Assembly (NCBI GenBank): GCA_934343915.1
Contig: CAKRIL010000021.1
Location: 1-50,995 of the forward strand
Direction: 5' to 3'
Length of the DNA stretch: 50,995 nucleotides
Origin: an uncultured Lachnospiraceae bacterium
Lineage (GTDB): Bacteria > Bacillota > Clostridia > Lachnospirales > Lachnospiraceae
Made by a program: the position numbers and the translations under genes. This document shows positions 27,401-36,100 of the stretch, in pieces (positions within the stretch are counted from its first letter, which is position 1; each line of letters starts with the position of its first letter). The notes below the pieces were generated by a model, which saw nothing but the letters and a program-made list of their open reading frames with translations, did no database searches and was not told where the DNA came from.

Positions 27401-27428
27401 AAGGACTGGCTTTTCGTCAGTCCTTTTC
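27401..27428 (+). terminator. Terminator of the lysine riboswitch
   Basis: AAGGACTGG (27401-27409) pairs with the complementary GTCAGTCCTT region (27416-27425) around a short loop and runs into a T-rich tail. It lies directly after the aptamer and is the likely expression platform. Confidence 0.85.
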
Positions 27429-27429
27429 T

Positions 27430-27538
27430 AATTTACGGGAAGTTGTTTTCCTGTAAATTAAACGCTCCGCGAGGATGCGCATTTAAGCAGATTTTATGTC
27501 AGCACTGCGGCATGAATCTCTGACATATATTGCAGTGC
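27430..27538 (+). promoter_or_regulatory. Additional structured leader between riboswitch and dapA
   Basis: A 12-bp hairpin (27430-27441 with 27448-27459, one wobble) follows the riboswitch terminator but has no U-run. Further on, TATGTCAG (27495-27502) can pair with CTGACATA (27520-27527), while GCACTGC (27502-27508) can pair with GCAGTGC (27532-27538). The two stems interleave, so they are either mutually exclusive or form a pseudoknot. The second ends only a few bases before the dapA ribosome site (GAGGAG at about 27545). It may modulate dapA translation; no known family is recognised. Confidence 0.4.
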
Positions 27539-27554
27539 GGAAAAGAGGAGAAAT

Positions 27555-28439
27555 ATGTCATTATTTACAGGTTCGGGAGTTGCAATTATTACACCTATGA
27601 ATGAGGATAAGTCGGTTAATTTTGACAAGCTTGGAGAGATTATCGACGATCAGATTAAGAACCACACTGATGCGATTATTATATGCGGAACGACAGGAGA
27701 GGCTTCCACGCTCACACATGAGGAGCATCTTGACTGTATAAGATTCTGCAGCGAGAGAGTGAATAAGAGAATCCCTGTAATAGCGGGAACCGGTTCTAAC
27801 TGCACGGAGACCGCGGTATACCTTTCAACAGAGGCACAGAAGGCAGGTGTTGACGGTCTTTTGGTTGTAACACCTTATTATAACAAGGCTACACAGAATG
27901 GTCTGTATGAGCATTACAAGGAGATAGCAGCGAGCGTTGATCTTCCTATTATCATGTACAATGTTCCGAGCAGAACAGGCTGTAATATCTTAGCGCCTAC
28001 GGCTGCAAGAATTTTTAAGGAAATTGACAATGTAGTGGGAATCAAGGAAGCTACCGGCAATATTTCACAGGTTGCAAAGCTTATGTCACTCACCAACGGA
28101 GAGATAGAGCTGTATTCCGGCAATGATGACCAGATTGTGCCGATTCTCTCACTCGGAGGAAGAGGAGTTATCTCTGTTCTTGCCAATGTTGCACCGCAGA
28201 AGACGCATGATATTGTTGCGGCATATCTGGCAGGTGACGTAAAGACAAGTGCAAGGTTACAGCTTGAGGCAATCGAGCTTGTGGATGCTCTTTTCTGTGA
28301 GGTTAATCCTATTCCTGTTAAGACTGCGATGAATCTTTTAGGCTGGGAGGTCGGACCTCTCAGAAGACCATTATCGCCTATGGAGCCGGCTAATGTTGAG
28401 AAGCTTAAGACAGCGATGAAGAACTATGGAGTGTTATAA
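27555..28439 (+). CDS. dapA: 4-hydroxy-tetrahydrodipicolinate synthase
   Basis: Condenses pyruvate with aspartate semialdehyde, the first committed step of the diaminopimelate/lysine pathway. At 294 residues it is typical of this TIM-barrel family. Visible motifs: 'GSGVAIITPM', the 'CGTTGEASTLTHEEH' substrate loop, Tyr in 'IIMYNVPSRTGCN' (near residue 135), the Schiff-base Lys in 'VVGIKEATGN' (near 163) and 'YSGNDDQIVPILSLGGRGVISV'. GAGGAG lies just upstream of the ATG. It is expressed behind the lysine riboswitch and followed 23 bases later by dapB, the next enzyme in the pathway. Confidence 0.97.
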   Translation: MSLFTGSGVAIITPMNEDKSVNFDKLGEIIDDQIKNHTDAIIICGTTGEASTLTHEEHLDCIRFCSERVNKRIPVIAGTGSNCTETAVYLSTEAQKAGVDGLLVVTPYYNKATQNGLYEHYKEIAASVDLPIIMYNVPSRTGCNILAPTAARIFKEIDNVVGIKEATGNISQVAKLMSLTNGEIELYSGNDDQIVPILSLGGRGVISVLANVAPQKTHDIVAAYLAGDVKTSARLQLEAIELVDALFCEVNPIPVKTAMNLLGWEVGPLRRPLSPMEPANVEKLKTAMKNYGVL

Positions 28440-28462
28440 AAATTTACCCGGAGGAAAAAAGA

Positions 28463-29218
28463 ATGATTAAGGCAATTATGCACGGCTGCAACGGCAAGAT
28501 GGGTCAGGTTATCACTAATCTTGCTGCGGCTGATTCGGACATAGAGATTGTAGCGGGAATTGACCCGCATGATGACGGACATAATGCATATCCTGTGTAC
28601 CGCTCTATTTTTGAGTGTGGGATAGATGCCGACGTTATCATAGACTTTGCGGCAGCGGGTGCTGTCAATAATCTTCTCGACTATGCTGTTAAGAAGAATG
28701 TTCCGGTTGTATTATGTACGACAGGGCTCTCACCGGAGCAGCTTGATAAGGTTGAGGAGGCAGCTAAGGAGGTTGCGATTCTTAAGTCAGCCAACATGTC
28801 ACTTGGAATCAACACATTGTTCAAGGTTCTTGCAGATGTGTCACCGCTTCTTTCGGCAGCAGGCTTTGACATTGAGATAGTTGAGAAGCATCACAGGCTC
28901 AAGGTGGATGCACCGAGCGGAACCGCACTTGCACTTGCGGATTCAATCAATGCAGCCAATGACAACAAGTACACCTACAAGTTCGACCGCAGTCAGGTGA
29001 GAGAGAAGAGAACCGACAATGAGATAGGCATAAGTGCAGTCCGCGGCGGTACAATCGTAGGCGAGCATGAGGTCATCTTTGCGGGAGAGGATGAGGTTAT
29101 CGAGCTTAAGCACACTGCTTACTCCAAGGCTGTATTTGCCAAGGGGGCCATTGAAGCTGCGAAGTATCTTGCAGGAAAGCCGGCAGGAAGATACACCATG
29201 AAGGAAGTAATTGGATAG
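28463..29218 (+). CDS. dapB: 4-hydroxy-tetrahydrodipicolinate reductase
   Basis: NAD(P)H-dependent reductase converting hydroxy-tetrahydrodipicolinate to tetrahydrodipicolinate, the second committed step of the pathway. At 251 residues it is normal length. The N-terminal nucleotide-binding motif is 'IMHGCNGKMGQVI'; 'VIIDFAAAGAVNNLLDYA' and 'VLCTTGLS' are conserved; the catalytic signature 'EKHHRLKVDAPSGTALALAD' is intact (His-His, Lys). GGAGG lies ahead of the ATG. It is co-transcribed with dapA under lysine riboswitch control. Confidence 0.97.
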   Translation: MIKAIMHGCNGKMGQVITNLAAADSDIEIVAGIDPHDDGHNAYPVYRSIFECGIDADVIIDFAAAGAVNNLLDYAVKKNVPVVLCTTGLSPEQLDKVEEAAKEVAILKSANMSLGINTLFKVLADVSPLLSAAGFDIEIVEKHHRLKVDAPSGTALALADSINAANDNKYTYKFDRSQVREKRTDNEIGISAVRGGTIVGEHEVIFAGEDEVIELKHTAYSKAVFAKGAIEAAKYLAGKPAGRYTMKEVIG

Positions 29219-29371
29219 TGTTCATTTTTTAGCAAAATTTTCATCTTTATTATAATTTATTTCCGAACATACTAAGCATATCAGGAGTATACTGCTCCTG
29301 TTGTGAATAGATTTGCGCATCTGTATTGTATAAGATACGCGGCATCAATCAAGTATGAAAAGGAGATTATT

Positions 29372-29752
29372 ATGAAAAAGCTGAAATTACTTTTGGTGTG
29401 CACTGTTATATCGGTAATCGGCGTTTTCGGTCTCACGGGCTGTTTCAATGACGGGAGCAACCAACAGGGAACTGGTAATGGAAACACAGCCAGCCAGACA
29501 ACAACCGGAAACAATAACAATGCTACGACAGGCAATACCAACAACGGTACAACACAGAATGGTAACTCCAATAACGGAAACACCAACAATGGAAACAGTC
29601 ATAACGGAAACGGTACCAACGGTTCAACTCAGAACGGCAATATCATAGACGATGTAGGTGATATGATTAATGACGGTCTTGATGAGATTGAGACAGTTAT
29701 TGATGACATTGACGGAAATAATACTAACGGCAACAATTCAAGAATGAGATAG
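29372..29752 (+). CDS. Small Asn/Gly/Thr-rich lipoprotein
   Basis: A 126-residue predicted lipoprotein. The signal peptide MKKLKLLLVCTVISVIGVFG ends in the lipobox L-T-G-C, so the mature protein should begin with a lipidated Cys at about residue 24. The next ~75 residues are a low-complexity Asn/Gly/Thr/Gln tract built on loose 'NGNxNN' units; the last ~30 residues are acidic (DDVGDMINDGLDEIETVIDDI). No catalytic domain is present; a flexible surface spacer is the simplest reading. I chose the ATG at 29372, which has GGAG upstream and begins the signal peptide, over an earlier in-frame ATG at 29303. A terminator follows. Confidence 0.82.
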   Translation: MKKLKLLLVCTVISVIGVFGLTGCFNDGSNQQGTGNGNTASQTTTGNNNNATTGNTNNGTTQNGNSNNGNTNNGNSHNGNGTNGSTQNGNIIDDVGDMINDGLDEIETVIDDIDGNNTNGNNSRMR

Positions 29753-29782
29753 CATGAGCTTTTACATGCTGTGATGGGAAGG

Positions 29783-29825
29783 GAAGAAGGGGACTTGTGA
29801 AGAGGTTTCCTTCTTCTTTTCTCTA
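29783..29825 (+). terminator. Terminator after the lipoprotein gene
   Basis: GAAGAAGG (29783-29790) pairs with CCTTCTTC (29809-29816) and is followed by TTTTCTCT. The loop is long (18 bases) but contains further pairing (ACTT/AAG). It separates the lipoprotein gene from the toxin-antitoxin promoter. Confidence 0.55.
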
Positions 29826-29858
29826 TGTGGCAAAAGTTAGCAAAATTGATAATATTTG

Positions 29859-29887
29859 TTGACAAATAGGCTTGTTCAACATATTAT
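29859..29887 (+). promoter_or_regulatory. Promoter of the CptIN-like locus
   Basis: A consensus -35 TTGACA at 29859-29864 and TATTAT at 29882-29887 are separated by 17 bases. Transcription would start near 29894, one or two bases before the first antitoxin repeat. This is among the strongest promoters in the window, as expected for an antitoxin RNA that must be in excess. Confidence 0.78.
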
Positions 29888-29895
29888 ATAAATGT

Positions 29896-29991
29896 AAATA
29901 ATGTTCGCTCACCGTTGGCGGCTGATAAATGAACGGCTTGAAAATAATGTTCGCTCACCGTTGGCGGCTGATAAATGAGCGGCTTGAAAAT
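29896..29991 (+). ncRNA. cptI: Type III antitoxin RNA repeats (CptI-like)
   Basis: Two head-to-tail 46-nt repeats, 29896-29941 and 29942-29987, plus about 4 nt of a third. They are identical except for A at 29933 versus G at 29979. Each unit begins AAATAATGTTCGCTCACCG and ends in an A-rich junction. Within each unit CCGTT (29912-29916; 29958-29962) can pair with AACGG or AGCGG (29932-29936; 29978-29982), so the one difference keeps the pairing. In type III systems such a precursor is cut by the toxin into repeat-length RNAs that fold as pseudoknots and inhibit it. The promoter-repeats-terminator-toxin order matches. The exact fold is not derived here. Confidence 0.8.
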
Positions 29992-29992
29992 T

Positions 29993-30028
29993 AACCCTTT
30001 CTCTTTATAGCGAAAGGGTTATTATTTT
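29993..30028 (+). terminator. Attenuating terminator between antitoxin RNA and toxin gene
   Basis: AACCCTTTC (29993-30001) pairs perfectly with GAAAGGGTT (30012-30020), followed by ATTATTTT. In type III toxin-antitoxin loci a terminator at this point makes antitoxin RNA in excess over toxin mRNA. Its tail is not a pure U-run, which fits partial read-through. Confidence 0.85.
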
Positions 30029-30056
30029 ACAATAAAGTCAGTTTGGGGAGAAATAT

Positions 30057-30533
30057 ATGGAAATACAACAGGGGTATGCATATCATATTAAAGATTCCTA
30101 TTTTGAGTTTGCGCGGGATTCTAAGCTTATGCAGAATAAAGAACAGGGAAGTTATCGCCCGACACTTTATTGTGTTAAAGATAGTAAGAACGGATTGTAT
30201 TGGATGATACCGATTACTTCTCAATATGATAAGTTTTTTGCAATAAAGGAAAAAATTGTGAGCCGGGGAAAACAGTGTAAAGGAATAGTTTTAGGGGAAT
30301 TTGATGGTCATAAGGCTGCATTTTTACTTCAAAATATGTTCCCTGTGACAGAGAAATATCTTGACCATGTTCATACCAAAAACGGAAATCCGGTTCCTGT
30401 TAAAAGAGAATTACAAAAAGAAATAACAAAGAATGTCAAACATTTTTTAGCCCTGAACACAAAAGGGATAAAAGTTACTTTTACGGATATAACAAGATTG
30501 CAGCGAATGCTGCTGGAAGATAACGATAATTAG
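30057..30533 (+). CDS. cptN: Type III toxin endoribonuclease, CptN-like
   Basis: A 158-residue protein that I assign to the ToxN/CptN group of type III toxins, which are endoribonucleases that cut mRNAs and their own repeat RNA. The segments 'GYAYHIKDSYFEFA', 'RPTLYCVKDSKNGLYWMIPI', 'AAFLLQNMFPVTEKYLDHVH' and 'NGNPVPV' fit my memory of the CptN subgroup described from gut Lachnospiraceae. The strongest evidence is context: promoter, tandem repeats and terminator directly upstream. GGGGAG precedes the ATG. About two thirds of its Lys codons are AAA, whereas neighbouring genes use mostly AAG, and it is more AT-rich, which suggests horizontal acquisition. nadE begins 9 bases after its stop. Confidence 0.8.
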   Translation: MEIQQGYAYHIKDSYFEFARDSKLMQNKEQGSYRPTLYCVKDSKNGLYWMIPITSQYDKFFAIKEKIVSRGKQCKGIVLGEFDGHKAAFLLQNMFPVTEKYLDHVHTKNGNPVPVKRELQKEITKNVKHFLALNTKGIKVTFTDITRLQRMLLEDNDN

Positions 30534-30542
30534 GAGGCATAC

Positions 30543-32456
30543 ATGAAGGACGGATTTATAAGGGTATGTGCCGCAACACCGGATATCAGGGTGGCTGACT
30601 GCACATATAATGAGAGCAATATTGTAAAGCTCATGGATGAGGCGTATGAGAAGCAGGTGTCAGTGCTTGCGTTTCCGGAGCTGTGCATTACGGGCTATAC
30701 ATGTGGTGATTTATTTTTGCAGGATGCACTGCTTAATGCGGCACAGGAGAGCCTTAAGCACATAGCTGAGCACAGCAGCGGCATGAAGATGCTTGTGTTC
30801 GTGGGACTTCCGTATGTGCATCATGGAAAGCTCTACAATGTGGCAGCAGCAGTGTGTGACGGCAGAATTTTGGGGCTTGTCCCGAAGAAGAATATTCCGA
30901 ATTATTCGGAATTTTATGAGATGAGGCATTTCACTCCGGGAATGGATGAGTGTGTTGACACGGCACTCGGGGTGAGCATGGGAAGCAGAATGCTGTTTAC
31001 CTGTGAGAATGTTAAGAATTTAACGGTTGCAGCTGAGATATGTGAGGATGTATGGGTAGCATGTCCGCCGAGTACATATCATGCACAGGCGGGAGCTACG
31101 CTTATTGTTAATTGTTCTGCAAGTGATGAGACAACGGGAAAGGATATATACAGGAGAGCATTGATAGAGGGACAGTCGGCAAGACTTGTGTGCGGCTATG
31201 TATATGCGAATGCAGGTGAGGGAGAGTCGACGCAGGATCTTGTGTTCGGCGGACAGAATATTGTCTGTGAGAACGGAAATGTGCTTGCTGAGACTAAGCG
31301 TTTTAACAATGGTACCGCGATTGCAGAGATTGATTTACAGAGACTTGTGAATGAGCGCAGAAGAATGAACACCTATCAGGTTATGGATAACAGCACCTAT
31401 AAGGTGGTGACGTTTGAGCTTGAGGAGTACGAGCTTAAGCTTAACAGATTCTATGCGAGAGCGCCTTTCGTTCCGTCGAATAAGTCGGACAGGGATGTTC
31501 GCTGTGAGGAGATTCTGTCAATACAGGCGATGGGGCTTAAGAAAAGACTGGCACATACGGGCTGTAAGAATGCAGTGATTGGAATATCGGGAGGACTTGA
31601 TTCCACGCTTGCACTGCTTGTGACGGCAAGAGCCTTCGACAGCCTCGGAATCGACAGAAAGAATATAACGGCAGTCACGATGCCTTGCTTTGGAACAACA
31701 GACAGAACCTACAATAACGCCGTGGAGCTCACCAAAAGACTTGGGGCAGCTCTCTATGAGGTGAATATAAAAGAGGCAGTCAGAATACATTTCAGGGATA
31801 TAGGTCAGGATGAGAACGTACATGATGTGACCTATGAGAACGGACAGGCAAGAGAGAGAACACAGATATTGATGGATATAGCCAACAAGTCGGGCGGAAT
31901 GGTAATCGGAACAGGCGACATGTCCGAGCTTGCGCTTGGATGGGCAACCTACAATGGAGACCACATGTCAATGTACGGAGTCAACTGTTCGGTGCCTAAG
32001 ACACTCGTAAGGCATCTTGTAAAGTACTATGCGGACACCTGTGGGGATGCAGCACTCAGCGAGATATTGGAGGATGTTCTTGATACACCGGTAAGTCCTG
32101 AGCTTCTTCCGCCGTCCGAGGGACAGATTTCACAGAAGACGGAGGACTTGGTAGGACCTTATGAGCTTCATGATTTCTTCCTGTATTATATACTAAGATT
32201 CGGATATATGCCTCATAAGGTGTACAGACTTGCATGTCATGCCTTCGACGGAGAGTATGATGCACAGACCATATACCACTGGCTTGACACATTTTACAGA
32301 AGATTTTTTGCACAGCAGTTCAAGCGCTCCTGTCTGCCTGATGGCCCGAAGGTCGGCTCGGTTGCTGTATCTCCGAGGGGTGACCTTCGTATGCCGAGCG
32401 ATGCCGTGAGAACCTTATGGCTTGAGGACCTGGCATCAATAAAAGCAGATAATTAA
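30543..32456 (+). CDS. nadE: Glutamine-dependent NAD+ synthetase
   Basis: Converts deamido-NAD to NAD+ using ammonia released from glutamine, the last step of NAD synthesis. At 637 residues it is the two-domain form. The N-terminal nitrilase-type glutaminase carries the Glu in 'FPELCITGY', the Lys in 'LVPKKNIPNYSEFYE' and the Cys in 'AAEICEDVWVACPP'. The C-terminal synthetase has the ATP-binding loop 'ISGGLDSTLAL' (near residue 348) and 'IGTGDMSELALGWATYNGDH'. TAGGAGG lies just ahead of the ATG and overlaps the cptN stop. No separate promoter was found close upstream, so part of its expression may come through the toxin-antitoxin transcript. Confidence 0.96.
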   Translation: MKDGFIRVCAATPDIRVADCTYNESNIVKLMDEAYEKQVSVLAFPELCITGYTCGDLFLQDALLNAAQESLKHIAEHSSGMKMLVFVGLPYVHHGKLYNVAAAVCDGRILGLVPKKNIPNYSEFYEMRHFTPGMDECVDTALGVSMGSRMLFTCENVKNLTVAAEICEDVWVACPPSTYHAQAGATLIVNCSASDETTGKDIYRRALIEGQSARLVCGYVYANAGEGESTQDLVFGGQNIVCENGNVLAETKRFNNGTAIAEIDLQRLVNERRRMNTYQVMDNSTYKVVTFELEEYELKLNRFYARAPFVPSNKSDRDVRCEEILSIQAMGLKKRLAHTGCKNAVIGISGGLDSTLALLVTARAFDSLGIDRKNITAVTMPCFGTTDRTYNNAVELTKRLGAALYEVNIKEAVRIHFRDIGQDENVHDVTYENGQARERTQILMDIANKSGGMVIGTGDMSELALGWATYNGDHMSMYGVNCSVPKTLVRHLVKYYADTCGDAALSEILEDVLDTPVSPELLPPSEGQISQKTEDLVGPYELHDFFLYYILRFGYMPHKVYRLACHAFDGEYDAQTIYHWLDTFYRRFFAQQFKRSCLPDGPKVGSVAVSPRGDLRMPSDAVRTLWLEDLASIKADN

Positions 32457-32469
32457 AATATCAAATATG

Positions 32470-32904
32470 TTACTTTCGTGCTTTATCGAGTGCAGTGTCT
32501 ATTGCACCTATAAGCACCAAAGAGGTGTACTTGGCATCGGCGGAGTAGGTTATTCCGTCGGTGCTTCCTTTTTCTCTGACCTGATCTTCAAGTGCCTTCA
32601 CTGAGGAAGTAAGAAGAGGATACATGGTCTCAACAGTTTCCGAGGTATTGACAAGACGGATTGACTTTACATTGTCCGAATCAACCGTTACTTCAAGATC
32701 CATGGTATTTCCGGACAGCATGATGGATGCCGTGTATACGCCGGGGGTGAAGGTGCTCTGCGTATCGTCAGAGTTCTTCTTTGCAGAACCCGACGTGATA
32801 TGTATGATAAAAAGAACAAGCAGAATGACTGCTAACAGGGCGAGTACACCGGTGATAACCAGCTCCTTCAGTTTGAAGACAACGATTTTTGTTGCTGAAC
32901 TCAT
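32470..32904 (-). CDS. Small membrane-anchored protein, FMN-binding-domain-like
   Basis: A 144-residue protein on the minus strand, converging on nadE with a 13-base gap. One N-terminal membrane helix (about residues 16-37, 'ITGVLALLAVILLVLFIIHI') is followed by an extracytoplasmic domain of about 90 residues. Its outline ('TPGVYTASIMLSGNTMDLEV', 'VKSIRLVNTSETVE', ending 'DAKYTSLVLIGAIDTALDKA') resembles the FMN_bind domain of RnfG/NqrC-type proteins, with the SGAT(x)TS flavin-attachment motif degenerate ('SADAKYTS'). Covalent flavin binding is therefore doubtful. AAGGAG lies ahead of the ATG. Function unknown. Confidence 0.75.
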   Translation of the reverse strand: MSSATKIVVFKLKELVITGVLALLAVILLVLFIIHITSGSAKKNSDDTQSTFTPGVYTASIMLSGNTMDLEVTVDSDNVKSIRLVNTSETVETMYPLLTSSVKALEDQVREKGSTDGITYSADAKYTSLVLIGAIDTALDKARK

Positions 32905-33116
32905 TATAGGCTCCTTGCAAGGCTGCTTTGTATAATGTATGAGAAGGAAAAGGAAATATGATAGAATTATGGGGAGCCTGCCGAAAATAATTTTACACAG
33001 GGCAGGGATTACATGTTATGATGATATCAGGGTCAAAAGGTCGAAAGTCGTTCGTGCTTGCACGATAAGACTTCAGTCATAGATAAAGGTTAGCAGAACG
33101 GAGGACTTTATCGTAT

Positions 33117-36100
33117 ATGGAAATAAGATTTCTTACGGGCAGCAGCGGAAGCGGAAAATCCAAGATATTATATGATACACTGCTTGATATTTCCGAGAGG
33201 GAGCCGGATAGGAGGCTCTTTTTGGTGGTGCCGGAGCAGTTCACAATGCAGGCACAGAGAAATATTGTTGAGAACAGTCCGGGACATGGAACCTTCAGCA
33301 TAGATATTGTGAGCTTTAACCGCCTTGCATACAGAGTGTTCGAGGAGCTGGGAATAGAGCTCCCGACAGCGATAGATGATACAGGAAAGAATCTGATATT
33401 AAGAAAGATTATTGATGAGAATAAGAAGAAGCTGTCGATTATAAGACCGAAGGACAGTCAGGGCTTTGTAAGTGAGATTAAGTCGATTATATCGGAGCTT
33501 TTACAGTATTCGGTTACACCGCAGATGCTTGATGAGACATGCGGCAGACTCGATGCGGGAGGCATGAACAATAACGAGAGATTAAAAAGAAAGCTGAATG
33601 ATATTGCGCTCATATACAATGAATTTCGTGAGTACATATCGGATAAGTACATCACAACGGAGGAGATAACGGGGATACTCTGCGGCTATGTGGATAAGTC
33701 TAAGATACTTGACAATGCAGTCATAGCCTTCGATGGCTTCACAGGCTTTACTCCTGTGCAGTACCGCCTTATTGAACTATTGTTTGACAAGGCACAGAGA
33801 ATGTATTTTACAGTGACGCTGCCAGAGAACGGTGACCGATGGCTGTTCAATATGAGCTATGACATGATGGCTCGTATAGGAGAGTGCGCAGACAGAAACC
33901 ATGTCACGGTGAAGAGGGAGAGTGCAGGTCAGGCTGTTCCGTATAGATTTAAGGACAGTCCGGAGCTTGCACATCTTGAAGCGAACCTGTACAGAGGGCT
34001 TGAACGCTATCGGAAGCCGACTGAAAAAATAAGAGTATATTCCGCACTTGGAAAAAAGGCGGAGGTGCAGTATGCTGCCGCTAAGATTAAGCAGCTTGTT
34101 CAAAGCGGTGTCAGATATAAGCAGATTGGCGTTATAGCAAGCAGCATGGAGGATTACAGGGAGCTTATTGCGAACGTGTTCGAGGAGAATAATATTCCTG
34201 CGTTCATGGATAACAAGAGGGCAATTCTTGCCAATCCCGCAGTTGAGTATATAAGGGCGGCACTTGCCATAATCGAGAAGGATTTTTCATATGAAGCGGT
34301 ATTCCGCCTGTTGAAGGGATATATGTGTTCATTTGACAAGGATGAGGTCGATATATTTGAGAACTATGTGCTCGCGCTCGGAATAAGAGGACACAAAAGA
34401 TATAATGAGCCGTTCCGCAGGAAGTTCCCTTCAAGGCGTGAGCTTGACATGGATATAGTCAATGCCGTGAAAGAACGCTTGTGTGAGCTTATGGAACCAT
34501 TATACAGGGTGTTCCATGATGAGGACAGCAGAGTGGCGGATTACATTGATGCGCTCAATGCATTCCTCAATGACAGCGAGGTGTATGAGAAGCTTAACGG
34601 GCTTAAGGAACGTATGGAGGAGGAGCATCAGGCGGCTGCGGCAAAGGAATACGGACAGTGCTACGAGAAGATAATTGAATTATTCGAGCAGACGAAGAAG
34701 CTTCTGGGAGATGAAAAATTGAGCATACGAGGCTTTTCGGATGTACTCGATGCGGGCTTTAATGAGATTAAGATAGGAATTGTTCCGCCGACAATAGATA
34801 TGGTCATGGTGGGAGATATTGAAAGAACAAGACTTGACCATATATCTGCATTGTTTTTTGTCGGGGTTAATGAGGGGCTTGTACCGCAGGTAAATACGAA
34901 TCATGGACTGTTTTCCGAGGCGGAGAGGGAGCTTCTTAATATGGCGCAGCTTGAACTGGCTCCGACATCAAGACAGAAGGCATTCATGCAGAGCTTTTAT
35001 CTGTATCTGCTTCTTACAAAACCATCGGATACATTGACCTTCACCGTGAACCGTGAGGGAAAGCCGTCGAAGCTTATTGCGGACATAAGAAGAATGTTCC
35101 CGGATGCGGTGTACGAGTCGGATGATACCGTGAAGCCGACACAGCTTATATATAACAGCACCGAGGGCTTCCGATATATCTTTTCGCGCTTTAATGAGGG
35201 CGTGGAGCTTGATGCTGAGGAGAATGCACTTCTTAAGGTGTTAAAATCAGATACCGGGTATGCAAAAAAGTACAGGCAGTTTGCGGATACTATGTTAAGA
35301 AGTGTCAGCGAGGAGACAATAAGCAGAAGGGCGGCACAGCTTCTGTACGGAGAACGGCTTACGGGAAGCGTGTCGAGGATGGAAACCTTTGCCGCGTGTG
35401 CATTCGAGCACTTTGCCAAGTACGGACTGGCACTTGAGGAGAGGAAACTGTATGAGATAGGGGCAGCAGACTTAGGCACGCTGTTCCATGAGGCACTTAA
35501 GGCATATTCCATGAGGCTTGCCAAGGAGAGACTTGACTTTGCCGGTGTGGATGAGGAAAAGAGAACAATGTATATACGCGAGGCTGTTGAGTATGCGATG
35601 ACGGATTACAATAATTCCGTGTTCTATGACAGCAGCCGCAATGAATATATGAGGGAGAAGATTCTCTCGATGCTGGAGAGGACGACCTGGGCTCTCGGAA
35701 AGCAGCTTGCGGCGGGAAGCTTTGTCCCTGCACAGTTCGAGAAGGGCTTCGTGTTCGAGCATGAGGGAATGCAGATTGTTGGTAAGATTGACAGAATAGA
35801 TTATGCACATGACGCGGATAAGAGCTATGTAAAGATTATAGATTACAAGTCGGGAAAAAAGACGCTTGACCTCGGCAGGATATACGACGGACTGTCGCTC
35901 CAGCTTATGATATATCTTGAAAGTCTTATGAAGGATAATATTCCGGGTGCAGCCATGTATTACAATATTGACAACCCGATAGTTGACTATGCGGCGGGCG
36001 AGAATCCGGAGGATAACATACTCGCGGCGCTGAGACCTCAGGGTATAGTCAATGGTGAGATTAATGCGATAGAGCTGCTTGACAGGATTACGAAATCGGG

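Noticed and set aside
29896..29991. Two direct repeats considered as a minimal CRISPR array
   Set aside because: The repeats are contiguous with no spacers and no cas genes are nearby; a promoter, terminator and toxin gene explain them better.
33053..33066. Small palindrome TCGTGC-TT-GCACGA upstream of addB
   Set aside because: It is a short hairpin with no U-run and no second copy; too little to call a site.
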